30,690 nt of DNA from assembly GCA_009774145.1 (NCBI GenBank), contig VSND01000055.1:1-30690 (forward strand), in the 5' to 3' direction. Position numbers and translations under genes: made by a program. The notes beneath the pieces were generated by a model. The model saw only the letters and a list, made by a program, of their open reading frames with translations. It did not search any database and had not been told where the DNA came from. The stretch is from Lachnospiraceae bacterium. GTDB taxonomy: Bacteria > Bacillota > Clostridia > Lachnospirales > Lachnospiraceae. The stretch's first letter is position 1. Each line of letters begins with the position of its first letter. Below are positions 6,794-14,165 of this stretch, piece by piece.

Positions 6794-7162
6794 TTAACCG
6801 AAAGCATCTTTGCATTGGTCAAGGAAATACTTCTTTTTCTCCGATATTTCCTCCTGCCTGTCTTTGGAAAGCGTCTGGAATATCTCGTCATAGTCAAGCT
6901 CCGCAAGCGGCGTTCCCAACACAGGTGTTAAAACTTCATGTTCATACCATATCCGCCACAGTTCCTCAAACAGTTCTCCACCGTCCGAAAAAACCATTGC
7001 CGAATCAAAACCTTCTCCCTCGCTGAACCATTGCAGACGGACAAACCCGAACCGTCCGGCATCCGCTACCACCACATCGGTCAGGTCATACAGTTCTGCG
7101 AACGCATCCGCAACCGTCCGGCATCTTGCCCGTTGTTCTTCCGTAATATATTTTTCTGCCAT
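6794..7162 (-). CDS. Acidic hypothetical ICE protein
   Basis: A 122-residue soluble acidic protein that I do not recognise. It begins MAEKYITEEQRARCRTVAD and contains a central WFSEGEGFDSAMVF patch that looks like a small mixed alpha/beta fold. The C-terminus is a charged helix (LSKDRQEEISEKKKYFLDQ). GAAGGAGC precedes the ATG at 7162. It follows the 7210 gene in the same orientation, with the repeated palindrome between them, and probably belongs to the maintenance operon. Small acidic proteins in ICEs are sometimes anti-restriction factors, but nothing here proves that. Confidence 0.65.
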   Translation of the reverse strand: MAEKYITEEQRARCRTVADAFAELYDLTDVVVADAGRFGFVRLQWFSEGEGFDSAMVFSDGGELFEELWRIWYEHEVLTPVLGTPLAELDYDEIFQTLSKDRQEEISEKKKYFLDQCKDAFG

Positions 7163-7176
7163 ATATGCTCCTTCCC

Positions 7177-7202
7177 ACTTCTGGACAAAAAGTCCAAAAG
7201 TT
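7177..7202. repeat. Intergenic palindrome, copy 3
   Basis: ACTTCTGGAC, AAAAA, GTCCAAAAGTT, ten perfect pairs with the last bases imperfect. It fills the gap between the stop at 7210 and the ribosome site of the gene starting at 7162. Confidence 0.85.
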
Positions 7203-7209
7203 ACCTATT

Positions 7210-7863
7210 TCATTTTAAACAGTAAATCGTGCAGAGGTCAGCATATAACATAGCTTCCCCGCATTTTATCGTGTCAAACAAAAGGCACTGGAACAGCACG
7301 TTACGCACTCCCTCCAGACTGGCAATGCCCTGTTCTTTATCTGAAAAGTCTGTGCCTGAAATATCCATATCCGCCGATACTGCCCGCCTTGCCGAGATAC
7401 AGTGCGTGTAAAGTCCGAGGATATATTTATCTGACATAGGGAAAGCGAATGTTTCCTGCCCGTCATAAGTTACCCGGTACTTTTCCTGTTCCCCTTCCGG
7501 CAGTTCAAAGCAGCACCGCACTGTTTCCAGATAAGTATGCCCGTCAAAATCCGGCTTTATTTTCTTCCCATACCTGCGGATTGCGGAAAATATGTTATTC
7601 CGGTCAATAAAAGAACGGGTACGCTTGAAAGCTGCTTTTTTGCCTTTCATATCCATGTAAACATTATTCCCCGTCCCTTTCCCGGCAAACCTGCCATAAT
7701 CGCCTGTCCGCAACAGGTAGGACAGTACCTCTAACAGCTTTTCCCTTGATGCAATCTCCTGATAAGGGGAATCGCTGAAATCTATTTTCACAAACCTTAA
7801 TGGGCAGCTTCCCTTTGCAGCCTCCCGTTCCATTACCCGGTCAACATCACGCATTGACTCCAT
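7210..7863 (-). CDS. Hypothetical ICE protein of the replication/maintenance module
   Basis: A 217-residue protein that I do not recognise with certainty. The N-terminus (MESMRDVDRVMEREAAKGSC) is helical. The middle carries SYLLRTGDYGRFAGKGTGN and a basic run MKGKKAAFKRTRSF. The rest is mixed, with five cysteines in the last 90 residues but no regular zinc motif. The start at 7863 follows the stop of the DUF6017-type gene directly and has GGAAGGAGAT upstream. Its fixed place next to that gene suggests a role in element replication or copy control (inference). Confidence 0.7.
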   Translation of the reverse strand: MESMRDVDRVMEREAAKGSCPLRFVKIDFSDSPYQEIASREKLLEVLSYLLRTGDYGRFAGKGTGNNVYMDMKGKKAAFKRTRSFIDRNNIFSAIRRYGKKIKPDFDGHTYLETVRCCFELPEGEQEKYRVTYDGQETFAFPMSDKYILGLYTHCISARRAVSADMDISGTDFSDKEQGIASLEGVRNVLFQCLLFDTIKCGEAMLYADLCTIYCLK

Positions 7864-9048
7864 TTATCTATCTCCTTCCGGTTCGGGATTAAATAATCCC
7901 TTTTCCTGCCACCCTCCACCATACATATCATACTGTACCAACTGCTGGTAATAGTGGTTCATGGTATTCGGCGCATTGTAGAGGGCAGTCACCATGTACG
8001 CCCTGATGTTAGTTATCTTGGTTGTGGTTTCCTTCATGCAGCCAATCACATACTCCAAATGGGAGCTGTTCAGCTTCAGGAATTTTGACTTCACAAGCTC
8101 ATAAGGGTAATCCTCCCCATTAACCTTTACCGTCCTTCGCTTCACGCACACAATCTCGCAGATCACCTCATAAAGTTCCTCATACAGCCCCTTTTCGCTC
8201 CAGTCACCATATTTCATGTGATGCTCATACTCAATATTTTCTTTGATGATTTCCATGTAGGCGTTGGCATCATCCATCACATCAATCATATCATTATCCG
8301 GCTTGCCCTGTTTTTCTTTTATCTCCTGTGCAGATTGATTGATTGGATAGGATTCTCCGCCAGAAATATTTGCAGAAGTATTTGTATTTGTCCCCCCGTT
8401 TTGGTGCAGACCTGTATCTGTTTTCGGCAGGAGGGTATTTCCCATTTCGTCATGACCTGTATCCAAGTTTGTCGATACCTGTGTCCCGTTCCGGATACCC
8501 CTCCCTCCCAAAATTTCCATAGGGGCATCCGATTTTGTAGGGAGTCTCCCTCCCGTTTTATCATCAGACGCACCTGCACCTGAATCGTCCAATCCGTCCA
8601 TTGCAGGGATTTCCTCTGGAAATGTCAGTTGGTACAGCATATCCGGTTTCAGTTCCACATACATCACATTATTACAGACAAGCCCATCTCCATAACTGAC
8701 TGTCCGGAACTCCCTCCTGATTACCTGTAATTTTTCCAATTTATCCATTGCGGTTTTAATTGTTTTCTTAGATTCTCCAAATAAATCCGCATAATACTGA
8801 TAGCTCTGCCTTAGAATATCCTCAGAAAATTTCTTTTTCCAGCCGAGGATATGTCCGGTTCCCTGATCCCGCACCTCAGAAGGGCGATACCAGTAAACAA
8901 TATCTGCCAGAATAACAATCGCAAGGAGATATGGTTTCCCATTCTCCTTTGTGATTGTCCTGTACCAGACAGCGGGAATAATGTTTCCGGTAATATTTAT
9001 GGAACCCATTGCGTCAACAATTATGTTTCCGCTTGTTAAGTATCCCAT
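7864..9048 (-). CDS. DUF6017-type replication protein with RepA-like N-terminus
   Basis: A 394-residue protein. The first 140 residues resemble the winged-helix N-terminus of plasmid/ICE replication initiators (AVWYRTITKENGKPYLLAIV, then the KTIKTAMDKLEKLQVIRREF recognition helix). A low-complexity, T/G/S-rich linker spans about residues 160-260. The C-terminal block (LNSSHLEYVIGCMKETTTKI then NIRAYMVTALYNAP) is what I associate with DUF6017. The ATG at 9048 follows the ParB stop by 2 bases (TGATAATG) with AAGGGG upstream; the longer frame to 9075 lies inside parB. Its position after parA-parB fits a replication/partition module for the excised circle. The family call is from memory. Confidence 0.75.
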   Translation of the reverse strand: MGYLTSGNIIVDAMGSINITGNIIPAVWYRTITKENGKPYLLAIVILADIVYWYRPSEVRDQGTGHILGWKKKFSEDILRQSYQYYADLFGESKKTIKTAMDKLEKLQVIRREFRTVSYGDGLVCNNVMYVELKPDMLYQLTFPEEIPAMDGLDDSGAGASDDKTGGRLPTKSDAPMEILGGRGIRNGTQVSTNLDTGHDEMGNTLLPKTDTGLHQNGGTNTNTSANISGGESYPINQSAQEIKEKQGKPDNDMIDVMDDANAYMEIIKENIEYEHHMKYGDWSEKGLYEELYEVICEIVCVKRRTVKVNGEDYPYELVKSKFLKLNSSHLEYVIGCMKETTTKITNIRAYMVTALYNAPNTMNHYYQQLVQYDMYGGGWQEKGLFNPEPEGDR

Positions 9049-9050
9049 TA

Positions 9051-9947
9051 TCAAACAGCCCCTTCCTCTTTCCATTTATCAAGAAGCGAAATAATAATGT
9101 TTTCAATCTCCTCATTGGAATAGCTGTCTGAAAAGTATTCGCCAATCTTGTCTGATTTTATTGTGATCTTTCTTTCCTTCGGCTTTTCCTCTGTCAGTAT
9201 CAGACGCACCATTGCAAAGGTAAGTTCGCCGCTTTTGCCATATTCTTTAAGTTTTCCGGACTGCACCATGCTGACACTGCATCCCTGTTCTTCAATGACA
9301 GCCTGTACCCACTGCTGTGCTTCCTCTGTCAGAAAAGATATATCCACGCCCTGTGAAAAACCGAGCTTTTTACTGTCCACCATAATAAGAAGTTCTTCCG
9401 ACAGGCGTGAAAGCCATATATACCGCTGAACCTTTTTCGCATTCTCCCCGGCAGCTTCCCCGACTTCATCAAGGGTGTTCTTCCCTGACTTTTTTCCCTG
9501 ATGTTTCATGGCTTCATACTTCATTTTGTAGGCTCTCGCCTTTTCGCTTGGTAAAATATCCTCCCTCTGAATATTGGAGTCCACCATGATAATTGTCGCT
9601 TCATCATCGGTGTAATTGCGGACAATCACTGGCATCTCCGTTTTTCCGGCAAGCTCTGAACCCCTTTTCCTGCGGTGTCCGGCTATGATTTCATAGCCGC
9701 CGCCTGCCCTCGGTCTTGCAATGCCCGGAACCAGCACACCGTACTGGCGGATACTCTCCGTTGTTTCCTCCATCTTCTCATCATCCACCACCCGGAAAGG
9801 GTGGTCTTTGAATGTATGAAGGTCTGCAAGCGGCGCATTGATAATCTGTTCTACGGAGCTTTCCTGCCCCGCAGAACCGCCGAATAAATCCTCAAATTTC
9901 TCTATCTTAACTTTTGATGCGCTTCCTGCTTTTGCATTACTGCCCAT
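9051..9947 (-). CDS. parB: ParB/Spo0J-family partition protein
   Basis: A 298-residue protein. After a variable 35-residue N-terminus comes the ParB nuclease-like/CTP-binding domain with DHPFRVVDDEKMEETTESI and the GHRRKRGSEL motif (GxRR box that binds CTP in the family). The conserved EREDI-like NIQREDILPSEKARAY follows, then a helix-turn-helix (LDEVGEAAGENAKKVQRYI). The C-terminal 80 residues are probably the dimer domain. The ATG at 9947 is chosen because AAAGGAGG lies at the right distance; a TTG two codons upstream would be too close. It overlaps parA by 11 bases. No clear parS inverted repeat was found beside it. Confidence 0.92.
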   Translation of the reverse strand: MGSNAKAGSASKVKIEKFEDLFGGSAGQESSVEQIINAPLADLHTFKDHPFRVVDDEKMEETTESIRQYGVLVPGIARPRAGGGYEIIAGHRRKRGSELAGKTEMPVIVRNYTDDEATIIMVDSNIQREDILPSEKARAYKMKYEAMKHQGKKSGKNTLDEVGEAAGENAKKVQRYIWLSRLSEELLIMVDSKKLGFSQGVDISFLTEEAQQWVQAVIEEQGCSVSMVQSGKLKEYGKSGELTFAMVRLILTEEKPKERKITIKSDKIGEYFSDSYSNEEIENIIISLLDKWKEEGAV

Positions 9948-10722
9948 TTCCAAGCACCTCCTTTGTCAGAGAATCATAAGCTGCCGCTGCCTTCCCTTTT
10001 GGATCATGCCTGTAAATGCTGACGCCTTCCGCAGAAATCTCCGCCGCCCTTACCGAAATAGGGATACTGTTCGTAAATATCCTTACACTGCCCCCATAGG
10101 CTTCCTTCAGCATGGCACTGATGTCCTTTGCATAGTTCGTCCGGCTGTCCACCATTGTCAGCAATATGCCCTCAATCTCCAGCTTCGGGTTAATCTGCCG
10201 CTTTACCTTGCCAACCGTCTTAATGAGCTGCTGCAAGCCTTTGACGGGCAGGTATGCCGCCTGTACGGGTATCAGTATGCTGTCGGCACAGGCAAGGGCA
10301 TTTATGGTAATCATGCCGAGTGAAGGCATACAGTCTATCAGGATATAGTCGTAACTCTCCCTGACTATCTCTATGTATGACCTCAGTATTGTTTCCCGGC
10401 TCATGACATTCACAAGGGAAACCTCCAGACCGGATAATTCGATATTCCCCGGCATAAGGTCTATCCCTTCCTCATGGTGCAGGATACCCTCCGTCGGCTC
10501 TACTTCCTCGTCATTGATTAAATCCCCCATAATGGTTGCAAGCGTGACTTCCAAAGTATCCGGTTCTGTATATCCTAAACTCGCTGTCAAACTGCCCTGT
10601 GCGTCTGCGTCTATCAGCAGGACTTTTTTACCCTGTTTTGCCAGTCCGATTCCTAAATTGCTTGTTGTGGTGGTCTTGCCCACTCCGCCTTTCTGGTTTG
10701 CGATTGCGATTATTTTACACAT
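9937..10722 (-). CDS. parA: ParA/Soj-family partition ATPase
   Basis: A 261-residue protein. The deviant Walker A KGGVGKTTTT is at residues 11-20, the switch LLIDADAQGSLT at about 35-46 and Walker B YILIDCMPSLGM at about 125-136. The chromosome/ICE-type short form lacks an N-terminal HTH, so it does not itself look like an operon repressor. AAAGGAGAG precedes the ATG at 10722. It partners ParB to keep the excised element in daughter cells. The DUF3970-like gene ends 24 bases upstream, so they share a transcript. Confidence 0.95.
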   Translation of the reverse strand: MCKIIAIANQKGGVGKTTTTSNLGIGLAKQGKKVLLIDADAQGSLTASLGYTEPDTLEVTLATIMGDLINDEEVEPTEGILHHEEGIDLMPGNIELSGLEVSLVNVMSRETILRSYIEIVRESYDYILIDCMPSLGMITINALACADSILIPVQAAYLPVKGLQQLIKTVGKVKRQINPKLEIEGILLTMVDSRTNYAKDISAMLKEAYGGSVRIFTNSIPISVRAAEISAEGVSIYRHDPKGKAAAAYDSLTKEVLGNGQ

Positions 10723-10745
10723 GATTAAACTCTCCTTTGCTTCTG

Positions 10746-10922
10746 CTATGATTCTTTTATGTTGCTTTTTTTGACTTCCACATAAGCCCTGTAATATTTC
10801 TTTGTCCCTTTGTTCGGGAACAAATCAGAAAACTCCGTCACTTCGATTTTGGAATTTCTCTGTAAAATCTTCCCAAACCACTTAATATCGTTCTTTGTTC
10901 CCATAAGCCTGACTTTTAACAT
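10746..10922 (-). CDS. Small DUF3970-like protein
   Basis: A 58-residue protein: MLKVRLMGTKNDIKWFGKIL, ending in KKYYRAYVEVKKSNIKES. The MLKVRLxGTKNDIxWF start and the NKGTKKYYRAYVEV strand match the small DUF3970-type proteins of ICEs and phages as I remember them; function is unknown. The start overlaps the upstream stop by one base (TAATG), with GGAGG 9-10 bases before it. It is a predicted compact beta-alpha-beta protein inside the DUF6075-DUF3970-parA-parB operon. Confidence 0.8.
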   Translation of the reverse strand: MLKVRLMGTKNDIKWFGKILQRNSKIEVTEFSDLFPNKGTKKYYRAYVEVKKSNIKES

Positions 10923-11383
10923 TAATCCTGTCCTCCAAACATGGCATACAGATTGTGGTTATACGTTGCGTACTCCGGATACCGTATCTGTACCGCCTGC
11001 CAAAAATAAGGTGCGTAGGCACAGCAGAACAGTTCCTCCACTGTGTAATTCCTGCACTCGTCCACCTGTTTCTCCGCATCATCGTAATCAAGAACGCTTG
11101 GCGTACCATTGCAGTATAGGTTGAACGCCATTCTGACCACCTTTACGCTTCCGCTGGTCTGCCAGCCTTCATGCAGGCATTCTGTTTTTACACAGCCTGT
11201 CTTAAAATCATAAATGCTTTTAATGTTCCTTCTTGTGTCATTGCTGATACCAAGACAATAGACAAGCGCCTTGTGATACACATCCTGATACCTGACCTCT
11301 TTCAATTTCTCATAGTAGAACTTCTCATGTGCTTCGCTGATAAAAATAACCGCTTTCTCTGCTCCTAACGCTGTACTGCTCAT
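10922..11383 (-). CDS. DUF6075-like ICE protein, first gene of the maintenance operon
   Basis: A 153-residue protein. Conserved-looking segments are AHEKFYYEKLKEVRYQDVYH, ALVYCLGISNDTRR, CLHEGWQTSGSVKVVRMAFN and FWQAVQIRYPEY. This matches the DUF6075 proteins that head ICE replication/partition modules; the role is unknown. I chose the ATG at 11383 because GGAGG lies 8 bases upstream; an ATG five codons earlier (11398) has no ribosome site. It is separated from its presumed promoter by a strong terminator-like hairpin, suggesting attenuation. Confidence 0.82.
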   Translation of the reverse strand: MSSTALGAEKAVIFISEAHEKFYYEKLKEVRYQDVYHKALVYCLGISNDTRRNIKSIYDFKTGCVKTECLHEGWQTSGSVKVVRMAFNLYCNGTPSVLDYDDAEKQVDECRNYTVEELFCCAYAPYFWQAVQIRYPEYATYNHNLYAMFGGQD

Positions 11384-11425
11384 TCTTTTTTCCTCCATTT
11401 CTTATTTTGCTTTGCTGACCATAAC

Positions 11426-11469
11426 AAAAAAGGACACTTCCCTAAAATTTCTCTTAGAAAAATGTCCTT
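11426..11469 (-). terminator. Terminator-like hairpin between promoter and the DUF6075-parAB operon (possible attenuator)
   Basis: A 16-bp stem pairs 11430-11445 with 11454-11469 around an 8-base loop. The three mismatches are all G-U pairs in minus-strand RNA. A run of T follows. It lies 43 bases before the DUF6075 start codon and 8 bases beyond a candidate -10. It could also simply end lysS transcription entering the element. Confidence 0.8.
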
Positions 11470-11476
11470 AACGTAC

Positions 11477-11505
11477 AAAATATTGAATTGGATTTATGAG
11501 TACAA
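11477..11505 (-). promoter_or_regulatory. Candidate promoter of the ICE maintenance operon
   Basis: On the minus strand: -35 TTGTAC (11500-11505), a 17-base spacer, and -10 TATTTT (11477-11482). The -10 is weak. A transcript would start just before the terminator-like hairpin. Confidence 0.5.
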
Positions 11506-11538
11506 CTATTCATTAACGCTTATTATTCTTCGTTATGC

Positions 11539-11571
11539 GTTGTAAAATTGTTGTAAATTTGTTGTAGTTCG
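11539..11571 (+). repeat. Three 11-bp phased direct repeats at the ICE end
   Basis: GTTGTAAAATT (11539-11549), GTTGTAAATTT (11550-11560) and GTTGTAGTTCG (11561-11571) stand head to tail at one helical turn, sharing GTTGTA. They lie 40 bases from the lysS stop. The position suits integrase arm-type binding sites or accessory-protein sites of a tyrosine-recombinase element (inference). Confidence 0.7.
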
Positions 11572-11611
11572 CAACTTCAAATACCGCAAACCCTTGATTT
11601 TACTGGACTTT

Positions 11612-13099
11612 TTAATCGACTGTTCGCATTGTGGGGAACAGCAGCACATCCCGGATCGCCGGCGAGTTTGTTAAAAGCATAACAAGCCGGTCAATGCCGT
11701 AGCCAATTCCTCCGGTGGGAGGCATACCGATCTCCAGAGCGTTCAGGAAATCTTCATCTGTCGTATTGGCTTCCTCATCACCTGCTGCCAGCGCCGCCTC
11801 CTGAGCTTTGAACCGCTCCCGCTGATCGATGGGATCGTTCAGCTCAGAGTATGCATTCGCCATCTCCCTGCCGGTGATGAACAGTTCAAAACGCTCCACA
11901 TAATCCGGCTTTTCCGGCTTTTTCTTGGTCAGCGGAGAGATCTCGATGGGATGATCCATGATAAAAGTCGGCTGAATCAGCTTCTCCTCACAAAATTCCT
12001 CAAAGAACAGACTTAAAATATCTCCCTTTGTATGGCGCGCCTCATACTCGATATGATGCTCGTCCGCCAGCTTCTTCGCCGCTTCCGTATCTGCCACCTG
12101 ATCAAAATCCACACCGGCATATTTTTTCACCGCATCCACCATGGTCAGCCGCTCAAAAGGCTTTCCAAGATCGATAACATGTTCTCCATAAGGCACTTCC
12201 GTCGTACCCAGCACTTCCTGCGCCACATAACGGTACATGTTCTCCGTCAGATCCATCATCCCGTGATAATCCGTATAAGCCTGGTACAGTTCCATAAGCG
12301 TAAACTCCGGATTGTGCCTGGTATCCACACCCTCATTGCGGAAAACACGCCCGATCTCGTAGACCCGCTCCATGCCGCCCACAATCAGCCGCTTCAGATA
12401 CAGCTCCAGAGAGATCCGAAGCTTCACATCCTCATCCAGTGCATTGTAATGGGTCTCGAAGGGACGCGCCGCCGCACCGCCTGCATTGGACACCAGCATG
12501 GGAGTCTCCACTTCCATAAAGCCCTGTCCATCCAGATAGCGGCGGATTGCGCTGATGATTTTCGAGCGCTTCACAAAGGTATCTTTGACCTCCTCGTTCA
12601 TGATCAGGTCCGTATATCTCTGACGATATCTCAGATCCGTATTGGTCAGCCCATGATATTTCTCCGGAAGAATCTGGAGACTTTTGGACAGAAGAGTCAC
12701 AGAAGCCGCGTGGATCGAGATCTCCCCTGTTTTTGTCTTAAACACCTCTCCCTCAATACCCACGATATCGCCGATGTCATATTTCTTAAAATCTTTATAG
12801 GGCTCTTCTCCAATGCTGTCTCTTGCCACATAAGACTGGATATTCCCTTTCAGATCCTGTACATTGCAGAAAGATGCCTTTCCCATCACACGTTTCTGCA
12901 TCACACGGCCCGCCACACGGACAATCTGTCCTTCCATAGTGTCATAATTCTCTTTTATGTCACTACTGTGGTGGGTCACGTCATATTTTGTAATCTGAAA
13001 CGGATCCTTTCCCGCTGCCTGAAGCTCAGAAAGCTTCTCCCGGCGTATCTTCAGCAGTTGATTTAAATCCTGCTCCTGAACGTTCTTTTCTCCTGCCAC
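11612..13099 (-). CDS. lysS: Lysyl-tRNA synthetase, class II
   Basis: A 495-residue enzyme that charges tRNA-Lys. It has an N-terminal anticodon-binding OB domain (about residues 55-145, VRVAGRVMQKRVMGKASF). Class II motif 1 lies near residue 180-205, motif 2 FRNEGVDTRHNPEFTLME at about 253-270, and motif 3 GGIGYGIDRLVMLL near 465-478. The usual LysS ending (LLFPTMR) is complete, so integration of the ICE has not damaged it. I chose GTG at 13099 with AAGGAG 8 bases upstream over the GTG three codons earlier. It follows greA by 12 bases, as one operon. The ICE starts directly after its stop. Confidence 0.97.
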   Translation of the reverse strand: MAGEKNVQEQDLNQLLKIRREKLSELQAAGKDPFQITKYDVTHHSSDIKENYDTMEGQIVRVAGRVMQKRVMGKASFCNVQDLKGNIQSYVARDSIGEEPYKDFKKYDIGDIVGIEGEVFKTKTGEISIHAASVTLLSKSLQILPEKYHGLTNTDLRYRQRYTDLIMNEEVKDTFVKRSKIISAIRRYLDGQGFMEVETPMLVSNAGGAAARPFETHYNALDEDVKLRISLELYLKRLIVGGMERVYEIGRVFRNEGVDTRHNPEFTLMELYQAYTDYHGMMDLTENMYRYVAQEVLGTTEVPYGEHVIDLGKPFERLTMVDAVKKYAGVDFDQVADTEAAKKLADEHHIEYEARHTKGDILSLFFEEFCEEKLIQPTFIMDHPIEISPLTKKKPEKPDYVERFELFITGREMANAYSELNDPIDQRERFKAQEAALAAGDEEANTTDEDFLNALEIGMPPTGGIGYGIDRLVMLLTNSPAIRDVLLFPTMRTVD

Positions 13100-13111
13100 T
13101 TTTTTCACTCC

Positions 13112-13594
13112 TTAGCTTGCTCTCTGAATACTGAGCACTTTATACTGTACAACACCTGCCGGTGCTTCCACCTCAACTACGTCTCCCACCTGCGCGCCGA
13201 GCAGTGCCCTGCCGATCGGCGACTCATTGGATACTTTATTCTGGAGACTGCTTGCCTCGGAAGAACCAACCAGTTTATATTCCTCTTCTTCATCATATTC
13301 AATATCCAGAACCCGGACCACGCACCCAATACTGATCCTGGTCAGATCGATCTCCTCATCCAGAACCACCTCTGCATTCTTCAGAATTTTCTCGATCTGC
13401 TCAATCCTGGCCTCAATGTCACGCTGCTCATCCTTCGCCGCATCATATTCTGCATTCTCCGACAGGTCCCCCTGCTCCCTTGCTTCCTTGATCTTCTGCG
13501 CAATCTCTCTTCTCTGAACCACTTTCAGATCCTGAAGCTCATCCTCCAGCTTTTTCAGTCCTTCATAAGTCAGAATATTTTTTTTCTCTGCCAT
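13112..13594 (-). CDS. greA: Transcription elongation factor GreA
   Basis: A 160-residue protein with the N-terminal antiparallel coiled coil (residues 5-78). The acidic tip QGDLSENAEYDAAKDEQ carries the two acidic residues that enter the RNA polymerase channel and stimulate cleavage of back-tracked RNA. The C-terminal FKBP-like domain ends SPIGRALLGAQVGDVVEVEAP. Length is normal. The start at 13594 is preceded by a weak GGTGTAGAGG. Directly upstream of lysS, a Clostridia-typical pair. Confidence 0.97.
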   Translation of the reverse strand: MAEKKNILTYEGLKKLEDELQDLKVVQRREIAQKIKEAREQGDLSENAEYDAAKDEQRDIEARIEQIEKILKNAEVVLDEEIDLTRISIGCVVRVLDIEYDEEEEYKLVGSSEASSLQNKVSNESPIGRALLGAQVGDVVEVEAPAGVVQYKVLSIQRAS

Positions 13595-13644
13595 CCTCTA
13601 CACCTTCCAATCCATCATTCGATCACCCGCAAAAGCAGGCAATC

Positions 13645-13683
13645 CTTAAAGAGACTGCCGCCAGATGTCACTCCTGCGGCAGT
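13645..13683 (-). terminator. Hairpin after the 13687 gene (weak terminator)
   Basis: ACTGCCGC (13654-13661) pairs with GCGGCAGT (13676-13683). It starts 4 bases past the stop codon. Only CTCTTT follows, so termination is likely partial and greA-lysS may receive read-through. Confidence 0.6.
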
Positions 13684-13686
13684 TCC

Positions 13687-14127
13687 CTATATAGTCAAAG
13701 TATTATAACTTACCGCGGAAATAATGTCAAGATGCTTTTCCCACTCCCTGACATCAAGCACCAGATTCCCCGGACCTGTTCCATCCTCTCCGGAAAGAAA
13801 TACCAGCAAAAGCCCATATTCCTCCATGGCTTCTTCTGCCAGTTCTTCAAAAGCATCCTCCCGGTCCGTGACCAGATAGAAAATATTCAGATCCTTCATC
13901 AGGTATTCCGCAATCTGCGCAATCTGATACGCCGGCCGGTCTTCGTCATCGATCAGCACCAGTTCCATGTCCTTTCTGGAGATTCCTTTCTCCCGGCGAA
14001 AATAAGTCACAATCTTTGGAGTCTCCCTCATATACATGAAAAAGGTCCTGCGTTCTTCCGCTGTCTCAGGCTCCGACCGACTCTCTTTCTTTTGAAACCA
14101 CGAGAAAATTTTCTGAAAAAACCGCAT
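13687..14127 (-). CDS. Hypothetical protein, probably lineage-specific
   Basis: A 146-residue, strongly acidic protein that I do not recognise. The basic N-terminus MRFFQKIFSWFQKKESRSEP may be amphipathic and membrane-associated. The rest alternates predicted helices and strands (DMELVLIDDEDRPAYQIAQI, FYLVTDREDAFEELAEEAME, GLLLVFLSGEDGTGPGNLVL). GAGGATGAACAG lies before the ATG at 14127. It stands between dusB and greA, in the same orientation, with a 38-base gap to dusB and a hairpin after it. Confidence 0.7.
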   Translation of the reverse strand: MRFFQKIFSWFQKKESRSEPETAEERRTFFMYMRETPKIVTYFRREKGISRKDMELVLIDDEDRPAYQIAQIAEYLMKDLNIFYLVTDREDAFEELAEEAMEEYGLLLVFLSGEDGTGPGNLVLDVREWEKHLDIISAVSYNTLTI

Positions 14128-14165
14128 CTGTTCATCCTCTGACAGGCTCTTTTCTTAAGTATATG

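Larger units (their letters stand above)
1..11611. mobile_element. Part of an integrative and conjugative element (Tn1549/CTn-like), one end at lysS
   Basis: The stretch groups ICE-type genes: ParA, ParB, a DUF6017-type replication protein, PcfB-like protein, VirD4-type coupling protein, Maff2, and the sigma/HTH gene pair seen next to xis-int in Tn916-like elements. All are on the minus strand. The right boundary is placed just after the lysS stop, because everything to the right is ordinary chromosomal gene content and three short phased repeats lie at the junction. The left boundary, the integrase, the relaxase and most type IV secretion genes are not in the window. The exact right end is an inference; no duplicated attachment site can be seen because the other end is outside. 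Confidence 0.85.

Noticed and set aside
12032..13066. A 344-codon plus-strand frame antisense to lysS
   Set aside because: Antisense shadow of a complete lysS, with histidine-rich composition and no known motifs.
13112..13683. T-box leader controlling lysS
   Set aside because: lysS follows greA by 12 bases and there is no T-box-like leader before greA; the only structure is the short hairpin after the 13687 gene.
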